DNA from: Gavia stellata
Taxonomy: Eukaryota; Chordata; Aves; Gaviiformes; Gaviidae
Length of the DNA: 64,000 bases
Direction of reading: 5' to 3'
Assembly (NCBI RefSeq): GCF_030936135.1
Contig: NC_082611.1
Location: forward strand, 186,001 to 250,000
The position numbers and the translations under genes are program-made. Position 1 is the stretch's first letter. Each line of letters opens with the position of its first letter. Below, one piece after another: positions 42,626-64,000 of this stretch. The notes beneath the pieces were generated by a model, which saw only the letters and a program-made list of their open reading frames with translations, did not search any database and was not told the DNA's origin.

Positions 42626-45600
42626 GTGCGGGGGCGTGCGGCGGCCGCCGGGCCGTGCCCGGGGGGTGGGCCGCGGGCCCTGCCCTGGGTCCTGCCGCGG
42701 CGCGGGGCCGGGCCGCTGGGCACTAACGCGCGCCTGCTGTTTTCAGCTTGCCTGGAGGGCGAGGGGGCCGCGGAGGCGAAGTTCCCGTGCGCCCTGGCCA
42801 TGTGGGAGCTCGGCCACTGCGATCCCAAGAAATGCACCGGGAGGAAACTGGCCCGGAAAGGGTTGCTGCGAACCCTGCGCCTCCGCCAGCGGTTCCCGGG
42901 CCTCGTCCTCAGCCCTCTGGCTACGGAGTACGTCTCTCCGGCCGACAGGTAGGTCCCCGGCGAGGCCCAGGCCCCGCTGACACCGCTGCCGCCTTGCAAA
43001 GCCCGCGGAGGCGCGGGCTGCGCCGGAGAGCGCTCGGTTCAACTGCTGCAGCGACGGTGTGTTAAGGAGAACATTTCAACCGCTGATCCGTGGCCAAAAC
43101 TGTGCTACAGAACAAATTCGACCTTCCTGTTAAATCACGTCGATGCACGAACACGAGAAATAGAGCCATTTTATTAAATCGGGTCAACGTTTTTACACAG
43201 CTGGTATCGGGTGAAAAAGGCACCTGCAGATCCCAGTGATAAACCAACGTATGTGGTTTGTAAGTTAATCTGTTCAGAATCACAGGCCTACAGCTACTGT
43301 GTCTTTTATGATTCCATATTCAAGTTTTTCGGCTAGGGAACACAGTGCATTAACTAGAAAACTTATTTGGGGGAAACTTTCAGAATTTTCTTCAAATGTG
43401 CCTGCAGAATTTTTGTAAAGATGTATTTACTCGGAGAAAAGGTTAGTCTTTAGAAGCTAGTGGAGAACCTAAATATGAACTTTGGTGTACTTCTAAGAAC
43501 GTGCACGTTCCTATTGACCACACTTCTGTCACATTTGTAAACCTAGACTTTTTCATTTTGAAACATACGGATAAGCCTTTTTTGCCACATGCATGTTTGG
43601 AGGAAAAGCATGTTAATATTCTTTCTCATTGCATCTGTATTTTACATCATTGTAAAACGTATGCTTTGATTGACAAAAGGGGGGGTTGTATGCCAATTTG
43701 TTGCCAGCATAAAGTGACAATTGTAATTCTCACTTTAACTTATTTTATCAATACAATGATAACAATTTTTCAAATATAGTGATGTTTCTTTTTTCAGGCA
43801 TATCATTGCTCAGAGTGGAATTGCAGTCATCGATTGCTCATGGGCCAAATTAGAAGAAACTCCCTTTAAGAGAATGAGGGGAGGTCATCTACGGCTGCTG
43901 CCTTACTTGGTGGCTGCAAATCCTGTAAACTATGGTCGGCCATGCAAGCTGTCCTGTGTGGAAGCTTTTGCTGCAGCTTTCTGTATTATTGGTAGGCTGT
44001 AATGTGTCCGATGTGAAATTACCAGCAATTCTTACGTGCTTAATAAATCAGAAGAGATGATCTGCGATAGGATAAACTGTAATGCTGTCGCACTGGTCAT
44101 TGCTCTGTTGAGTTTGGAATCAGATTGTCTACCTTTCTTCCAAGTACTCGTATCTGGTAGCATCGAGGTATCTGTGGGGTGTTCATGTCAGCTACTAAAC
44201 AGGACACATAAACTGATGATCCTGGTTTTGTCAGGACGGCACTTAATGTTAGAAAAACTGTTAAAAAAAAGCCAGACAAGACAGAGCATGAATCTTTAGG
44301 CACCTTTGTCTTAACGACAGGTAACAGCTGTCTGTTAATAGGGTAGGTTCTGGTTAAGAACAAAAGAAATTGCCCCCTCTTGTGATGTTTTACAGACTTT
44401 CTTGACAACTGAAGAGATGTGCTCTACTATACTGCAGACAAATCTTATCTCCTGAAAATATTGTATGTACAACTGCTGTCTTACTGAAGGACCGTGGGAG
44501 CTAGAGCTTGAATCATTCATTACCTGTACAAAATATTTTTATATAACACTCATTAAAAGACTGAACTTTTCTTGGATTCAGTTAAGATATTTCAAGTTAA
44601 ACTGAAATTTGAAAATATTTTTAATCTTTTTAAAAGACTGAATCCCTAAACACTGAAAAAATGCCAACATCTCACTATTGTAGTGATATGTGGGTATGTA
44701 CTGAACTTAGAAACCTGTAAGCTGAGTGAAATCTCATGCTGAAAAAGAAAACTGATCATTTATTTTCTGTTTTAGGATTCCCAGACCTAGCCACCATTCT
44801 TCTAAGGAAATTTAAATGGGGTAAGGCATTTATTGACTTGAACAAAAATCTCTTGGAAAAATATGCAGCCTGTCATTGCCAGGAAGAAGTGCTGAGAATT
44901 GAAAAGGACTTTTTAGCCAGTGTCCAGGAAACAAAAGACGAAGAAATAGGTAAGAAAAAACACAGACACGCCACACTCCCCCTTTTCCTACCTAGTTTCC
45001 TTACCATCTTTTCCTTTGATCTCATGAAAATATTGGCAAGGTAGAAGACAAGAGCTTTGTTGAGATGTGTTGTTCTGTCTTTATACTGCGTATTTTTATA
45101 AGCAAGTTTGCCTGTTTTTTTCAAGTCAAAAAGATGAAAATGACTAAAGCAATTTAATGCGTATTCACAGCTGAACTGTGGAGCAGCTACCCTGATTAAA
45201 TTAAGGGTATTGGAGCACTGAGGAGTAAAAAAGAAAATATGATGCTTCCTCATTTTATCTACAGATGTTAAAAGCAGAGTATGAGTAAAAAGGCTAGTAA
45301 TTCAGGACCATGAGAGAAATACAGGCATACAGTCTGACAGCAAGTTAGTTACACATAAACCTAAGACAGACCTTTAACGGACATGTTTATATAGTCCCTA
45401 ATCAAGATGTTTAAAATCAGACCTATAAAGATAACGAAAATAGCTTATAATAAGTACAGTAGTTTATTCCCAGATTATTCCAGTAACTTACTGGTATCCC
45501 AGTATTTCAGGCTATATTCACAGGTGAGTGCTTGGTCTCATTCAAGACAGCACAAAAAAAGCCAAATCAAATGATCAAAAGCATATGAATAGATATGCTC

Positions 45601-46620
45601 CTAATTAATGTTTTCCTTTCACAGTGGTTAAGTCCCATAAAAATAGGCCAGGGGATCACACTGTAAGGAAATGGTGGACAGCATCTAGTTTCTCCAGACT
45701 TCGATCTCTTTGCCATGCCATGCTAGGCTGAATGAAATCATGCTGCTGTTTGTTGGAAGCCTAACTACTGTTACCTTAAACTGAATATAGTTCTTAAGGG
45801 GCAACGCTACCATGTCAAATAAAGCACACTTCCACCCACCATCCTATGTATTTTCTGGATGGACTGTAGTTCCAAAGCTGTCATGCCTTGTTTGACTGTT
45901 CTGAGGTAACACTTCTCCCCAGCTGTGTAAGCCAAGGTAAATCTAGCCCTACCCTTACTCAGCAAGAGCTAAACCTGGACAGTTGTACTTCACTTCTCAG
46001 TAGACATGAATTAACTAGATAGCCTTTTTAGAATGAAACCATTCTGAGAACATCCATGTTTTCTTACCAAAAGCCTTAGAAGCTGATGTGTACAATCTGA
46101 CTACCCCATAAGAGCTACTGAACCCTTGGGGGGCAGGGGACAAAGGGCATGGAAGAGTGAAAGGACTAGAATGGGGGGGCAGGGCTCGGCAGTTGTTTCT
46201 CACCTCGCCTGGTATCTGACCAAACAACTATGGTAAACTTATCAGAAAGCTGAACCAGACTTCCTCTGCCTTCCCCTCCCTGCCAATAATCTCTCAAAAT
46301 TAAAATGAAGGCGCATCATTAAAATACTCCTTCTTCATCAGTGTGTGCATTTTTTCCTTCTTTTTCCAGATCCATTTGATGTCGACTCAGGAAAAGAATT
46401 TTCTAATCCCAACAGACCAATCAATTCCCCAGGGTAATGAAATTTAATTTAAATACTATTTTTTCTTATTATAAATTGTTTTGCTCTGATAATCCTGAAA
46501 AATGTTTCCAGACTAGCACAAAGTAATGAAGAATCTGACGAGGACAGCATGAGCACTCCAGATGATGCTACTGATGAAAGCAGTTCAGAAGATGATGGTG
46601 CTGTAAAGTTGCTGCAATAA
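42529..46620 (+). CDS. TSR3: TSR3, 18S rRNA aminocarboxypropyltransferase, complete
   Basis: Six exons, 42529-42625, 42747-42948, 43798-43991, 44776-44949, 46370-46433 and 46512-46620, give 840 nt and 279 residues (human 312). TSR3 is a SPOUT-like enzyme that transfers the 3-amino-3-carboxypropyl group of S-adenosylmethionine to N1-methylpseudouridine of 18S rRNA (position 1248 in human), a late cytoplasmic step of 40S maturation. Visible: a Gly/Arg-rich N-terminus, the RLI-like domain with [20 protein letters not shown], the core [18 protein letters not shown], the substrate-site segment [20 protein letters not shown] with VEAFAAAF, and [11 protein letters not shown]. The tail is acidic and Ser-rich ([20 protein letters not shown]), as in yeast and human. 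The ATG at 42529 has a strong context (GGGACCATGG). A longer upstream in-frame ATG at 42355 lies inside GNPTG and was not used. Confidence 0.96.
42747..42948 (+). CDS. TSR3: TSR3 coding exon 2
   Basis: 202 nt after acceptor TTTTCAG, residues 34-99, with [20 protein letters not shown] and [12 protein letters not shown]; ends at the split Arg100 codon before GTAGGT. Confidence 0.95.
43798..43991 (+). CDS. TSR3: TSR3 coding exon 3
   Basis: 194 nt encoding [40 protein letters not shown] and [16 protein letters not shown] (residues 101-164); the catalytic core. Confidence 0.96.
44776..44949 (+). CDS. TSR3: TSR3 coding exon 4
   Basis: 174 nt encoding [20 protein letters not shown] and the helix to ETKDEEI (residues 166-222); acceptor TTTTAG, donor GTAAGA. 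Confidence 0.96.
46370..46433 (+). CDS. TSR3: TSR3 coding exon 5
   Basis: 64 nt encoding [20 protein letters not shown]; acceptor TTCCAG, donor GTAATG; followed by a short 78-nt intron. Confidence 0.92.
46512..46620 (+). CDS. TSR3: TSR3 coding exon 6 (acidic tail and stop)
   Basis: 109 nt encoding an acidic, Ser-rich tail ending VKLLQ and TAA at 46618-46620; acceptor TTCCAG. Confidence 0.93.
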
Positions 46621-46625
46621 CAGCC

Positions 46626-46631
46626 AATAAA
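46626..46631 (+). terminator. TSR3 poly(A) signal AATAAA
   Basis: AATAAA starts six bases after the TSR3 stop codon; a GT-rich stretch follows at about 46788-46800. If used, the 3' UTR is only about 20-40 nt. A genomic A run begins at 46649. Confidence 0.55.
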
Positions 46632-46645
46632 TCAACTATTTGAAA

Positions 46646-46700
46646 AGTAAAAAAAAAAAAAAACGACCCAAACAAAAAAGCCCAACAAACAAAAAACCAC
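46646..46700. repeat. A-rich/AAC simple repeat after TSR3
   Basis: Fifteen A (46649-46663) followed by an A/C-only stretch of AAAC and CCAAC units. Low complexity. Confidence 0.8.
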
Positions 46701-48790
46701 CGCATACCACAAGACCATAAGAAATGCCCCCAACAATCCCAAAGAGTTGTAGTAGCTTGTATAGACATTTTCTTGTGAACAGTTAACAGTGTGGTTTGTT
46801 CACCTGTAACTTGATGCTTAGCAAAGGCCTTCCTAAAGTGAACGTCAGGCTGTACGTGGGTTTATAGGTCTATTTGTGCACATAAAGGCTTTAGGTTATT
46901 TAATTTTTAGATGTTTATGGAATGCTAAATATTATGTAAAGAGCCTAAAGCTTAGTTACAAGTTAAAAAACTGTATTCTAATCAATGTGTCTGGAAAGTG
47001 GTTTATAGGAATTATTTTTACCTAGCATTAGGTAATTAACTAAACCCTTCTAACTTCTGGGCTATATTTCAACTGGAAAGCATGAATAAGTTATTGCCCT
47101 GGTCAGAGTACCTGCCACATAAGGACCCTCTGACTTCTTGCAGGCTTGAACCTGCCATATGTATTTCAGCTACTTTAGGGTAAACTGGCTACCTAAGCTT
47201 AAAAAGGTAAAAATGCTTCCTGGAACTGTTTTAAAATCCGAGTAGGTCTTTTCAGTAACTTTACATGCTATTTTTTTTGTTTGCTCCAATAGACAGTCCT
47301 AAGCAACATACAATGTTTTGGCACTTTATATTCAGAACTATACCATAGAATTACAGATAATGGGTTCAGCAATGCTATCTGCCTGCATCCTCATTACTTG
47401 AAATGACACTTTACCAAGTCAGAAATACACATTGTCTGGCCCTTAAAGATTGAGTCAGAGACTCTCATCAGCAGTAGTCTCTTTGCTCACTTTTTCATAT
47501 GCCTGCCAGTTGTATAGTGAAAGTGCAGCTGTTAGCAGTTGTTTTCTGTACATTTAAATAGAATGCTCTTTTGAGTTTTCAGCACCCAGTTGGAACGTAT
47601 TTAAACCTAACTGGAGATACTGAGGACAATTCATAGTGTTACCTTCGTATATACAAGTTCTTCAAGTTACAGCAGGATTTTCACCTCTTAACCCTCTTCT
47701 AGTAGAGAGATTAAATGCTAGCCCTACTGGAGCTAGAACTGGGAGTCGCAGCAGCAGTTTTAGTGCTACAAATATTCCATTTCCCTTTAAAAAGAAAAAA
47801 AGAAGCCCAGGTAAATGAATTTGACAGGGAATCTTTTCCTTTACCTCAGTTTCTCAATTACTCACTTTCCCACCCGAAGCATATGAAGTCTTTCCCAAAT
47901 CAGCGGTTCTAATAAGGATTTCTAGACAGTGATAAGGGAGCAATCCTACACAATTTGTAAAGGACTGAGAGTAGTGTGAGGGTGTTAGCTATTCTAATTT
48001 GGGGGAATGCTTTTATGTTATAAAGCTATTGTAATCAAATGCAGACAAGTAGAACAGATCTGAGAAGAGAGCTGTATCACACTTAGAATAACTTAAGTCT
48101 CTAGCAGTAGCCATTTTTTAATAACAAAAGCACTGAAGAAGCTACAGCTCAGATGGAACAAAGCTTTTCACACTTCATTTGTTTTGCAGAATGATTTTGA
48201 CTAAAAATACAATTAAAAAAGCAGTGAAAGTTTAATAGAGGGCATATCAGCTTGACATACATGAAAATAACTTACATATTTTAACTGATTTCCTTTACAG
48301 AAGGAAACTGTAATTGCATAGAGCATGTCCTTTTCCTAAAAGCTATATACATTGACATATGGAAGAAGGCACAGAAGTATTTCTGATAAACAAGTACCAT
48401 TTAAAATCCCCAGTTGCTGTAGGTCCCCTTGCATTCCTTGGGACAGCTTCGTTACTGTTCATATCAGTCTAACGCTTGTGTTATTTTGTGTTAACGTGGT
48501 CACACCAGTATGTTGATACCATTATGCGCAGTAAGCAATTGGTCTCTAGCTAGTCAGAATTCCATAAGTCGCTTAAGGAACTCTAGTCAAATAGCTGCAA
48601 TTACCACTCAGGGCCCAATGAAGGGCCACATTCACGGTGGGGGTGGGGGCAGGGGAAAAAAAAGGAGGCAACATCTAAACATAAGTGCAGCATCACAGGC
48701 CTTAAAAACAGGACTTGCATTGAATTGTGTTCAGAGCCATTTAAATGGCAGTCTTTTAATCATTTTAATGAAGATAAATGAAACACAGCC
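46701..48790. other. TSR3-UBE2I intergenic interval
   Basis: About 2.1 kb between two convergent genes. AT-rich, only short chance frames. There is no sign of BAIAP3, which lies between UBE2I and TSR3 in human. Confidence 0.8.
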
Positions 48791-48804
48791 CTTTATATAA
48801 ACAG

Positions 48805-48810
48805 TTTATT
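48805..48810 (-). terminator. UBE2I poly(A) signal AATAAA
   Basis: TTTATT on the plus strand, AATAAA on the minus strand, about 575 nt downstream of the UBE2I stop codon. Confidence 0.6.
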
Positions 48811-49384
48811 TACTCTAAACAGCAACACAGACAGAACGCCATATAAACACAAAGGAAGTGATGCAGAATAAAGATGCTGGCTGACTTTGGATCTCAGAGG
48901 CTCTTAAGCAATAACAACCTAGTTTCTGAAAGATAGAAAAACAAATTCAGGGAGGGAAGGGGGTGGAGGGCATGATTTTTTTTTCATACAGCCAGCTAGA
49001 GGCTAAATATAGTTCTAACATTTTAAAGCATGCCTGCATCATATAGCAAAGTAACTAGAGATACTAGTGAATTTATAGAAGTATAAAAGTTTATAATTTT
49101 ACAGCAGTTGAAATACTGACATCAATATTAAAATAAAAGCAAGTTTTACATAACAATCAAAAATACAAAAGACTGAAGGAAGAGACCCTGTATGAAAAAA
49201 CTGGGGGCAATTCAGCAAATTTAGAACTGTATACAAGTGGCGAATATGGAAAATGGCACACATACAACCCCCTCCCCTAAGTGGATATTAATTGTACACA
49301 GCAACATTAGATTTTGCAAAAGTTTTGTAAACAAGTTCTTGCCAAACCAATCCCTTCCTTTTTAAGATGCTGCATGACAGATGC
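48811..49384 (-). other. UBE2I 3' UTR
   Basis: Stretch between the UBE2I stop codon and the AATAAA at 48810-48805. AT-rich, no repeat recognised. Confidence 0.6.
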
Positions 49385-62578
<13,194 letters not shown>

Positions 62579-62660
62579 CGTGATCGGCCGCAGCACCCGC
62601 GCGTGTCCCGGATTGAAGCGGCAGCGAGTGACCCGGATGTTCCCGACGCGGCTCCCCCCC
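62579..62660 (-). other. UBE2I: Probable UBE2I 5' untranslated exon 1
   Basis: A good donor, ATCACG|GTGAGG, lies at 62579/62578 on the minus strand inside the CpG island, and the first coding exon has its own acceptor 13 nt before the ATG, so an upstream untranslated exon must exist. The 5' end is not defined; an ETS-like ACATCCGGGT (62640-62631, minus) could mark the promoter. Confidence 0.45.
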
Positions 62661-63440
62661 TTTGTCTCTGGTCCGGAGTTTCCCTCCCTCTCGCTCTCGT
62701 CGGTGCGGAGCGCGGCGGTGTTGTATGTCCCTCAGCCCGACCCGTCCGTACCCCTGCGCCGGCGCGGTATGACCCTGAACGCGATCCGTCCAGCACGCTT
62801 TACGCATCCTCGCGACACAGGACCCAGAGGTGACCAGAACAATGCCTGAGCACGGAGCGCAGGAAGGAGTCCCAGCAGGGCTCTCCCAAGCCCAACCACT
62901 TCCTCGTGCCCCTCGGCTCCCACAAGCCCCCATCGAGAAATGGAGTGAATTTTTACCTCGGGCGCTGACAGAATCGCCCGCGCCCTAAACAGGCCTGCTC
63001 CCTCGAAGGGCGCTAGCGCGAGTCTGGCAGGCCGCGCCTGCCCCGGGACGCGCTCGAGCCTGGCCGAACCCCACCCACTGCGCCCAGCCAGGCCTCTGAT
63101 TGGAGGATGGGGCTCTGCCCCTGGCGGAGCTGTCGCAGTGATGGGCAGGCGGGAGAGCCTGTCAGAGGGAGCGGGGCGGGGGGCGGGGCCGGGCCGCGAC
63201 CCAGCGGCTGGAGGGCTCGCCGCGGCTGCGCGTCGCGCTGCGTCCCGCCGTTGGCGGGTCTGTTCGCCGGTGCGGCCGCAGTCGCTTGGTTCCCTGCCGC
63301 CGCGGGGCGGCAGGAAGCTCGGGCCTGGGTGAGGAGCCGCAGCGGAGGACTGCTGTTGCCGGCTGTGCCCGGCTCTGCGGGGCGCCGGAAAGCGCAGCGA
63401 CGGCCTGCGGCTCCCCCGGCCCAGTCTTCAGCGGTGTGTT

Positions 63441-64000
63441 TGGCCCAAACCTGCTTTCATTTCACCCGATTTTTAAAAGGCAGCACGCTTTATGCTCAGT
63501 GTTTTTTGTTTCCTATTGGGTTTTCTTGTGGGGTTTTCTTGTCGGTTTTTCGTGGTAGTGTTTTTGGTTTCTAAGAATGCATTTTTAGTGGCATGTAGGG
63601 AATGAATCACATTCTGTTCTCATCTTTGACTTACTTTTCTAATTTTAATGAAACATAAGAAATTACTATGTTCTATGTAGTATTAAAGTTCAAAATGGTT
63701 TCTCTTCTTGGAAACTCTAGAATTAACTATTTCAATAAATAATTACTTAGAGATGAATCGGCCCTAATCAAAATATGTGCTGACGTTAGGAACCTCGTTG
63801 CCCAACATCCCACCTCGTGAGCGGGCACCTGCATGAGCAGTTCATCTTAGGCACTGGAGGAATTCTGTTTCGTCATCACCCCAGGCAACTGGGATTCATT
63901 TAAACTGGCACCTAAAGCTGGCAGAATGAATCTAGGCATTGCTGGACATTTTTGTTTATACTTTGTTCTGTTTGGCTTTTAGAATTCCCACTTAAAATTT
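63441..64000. other. Distal flank of the UBE2I island
   Basis: Composition drops back to AT-rich after about 63440. GGTTTTC/TTTTTG low-complexity text around 63500-63570; no exon recognised up to the window end. Confidence 0.6.

Larger units (their letters stand above)
42949..46369 (+). other. TSR3 introns 2-4
   Basis: Between exons 2 and 5 the introns (42949-43797, 43992-44775, 44950-46369) are AT-rich and show no repeat or reading frame of note. Intron 1 (42626-42746) is 121 nt and GC-rich; intron 5 is 78 nt. Confidence 0.85.

Noticed and set aside
44097-44408. Minus-strand open frame in TSR3 intron 3
   Set aside because: Chance frame without homologous features; both strands of this intron give similar lengths.

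Overview
The window is vertebrate nuclear DNA and most probably avian. Introns are small and AT-rich, and four sharp CpG islands mark promoters. Interspersed repeats are sparse and old: a few decayed CR1-type LINE fragments, no Alu-like SINEs, no intact transposon. All gene calls come from splicing short exons by eye with GT/AG junctions and matching frames. Gene identities rest on recalled family sequences and on gene order, which matches the block on human 16p13.3. The species cannot be named from this sequence.

Layout. From 1 to 29.8 kb, minus strand: the 5' part of UNKL (unkempt-like), eight coding exons giving the first 341 residues with all six CCCH zinc fingers. Its C-terminal part lies beyond position 1. 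From 31.66 to 32.10 kb, minus: UQCC4 (C16orf91/CCSMST1), two exons, a small mitochondrial complex III assembly factor. From 33.0 to 42.46 kb, minus: GNPTG, eleven coding exons, 311 residues, the gamma subunit of GlcNAc-1-phosphotransferase. From 42.53 to 46.62 kb, plus: TSR3, six exons, 279 residues, the 18S rRNA acp-transferase, head-to-head with GNPTG; only 67 bp separate the two start codons. From 49.39 to 58.09 kb, minus: UBE2I (UBC9), six coding exons, 158 residues, with a probable 5' untranslated exon near 62.6 kb. TSR3 and UBE2I converge.

The five genes are unrelated housekeeping functions: RNA binding, respiratory-complex assembly, lysosomal enzyme targeting, ribosome maturation and SUMO conjugation. 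They share only proximity and CpG-island promoters, two of which carry ETS-type GCGGAAG motifs.

I found no evidence for a new biological system. The points most worth checking are the gene order (the UNKL-UQCC4 block looks inverted relative to human, and BAIAP3 is missing between TSR3 and UBE2I), the 67-bp bidirectional promoter with a perfect ETS inverted repeat, three N-glycosylation sequons in the GNPTG tail, a 71-nt intron in UQCC4, and the near-absent 3' UTR of TSR3.
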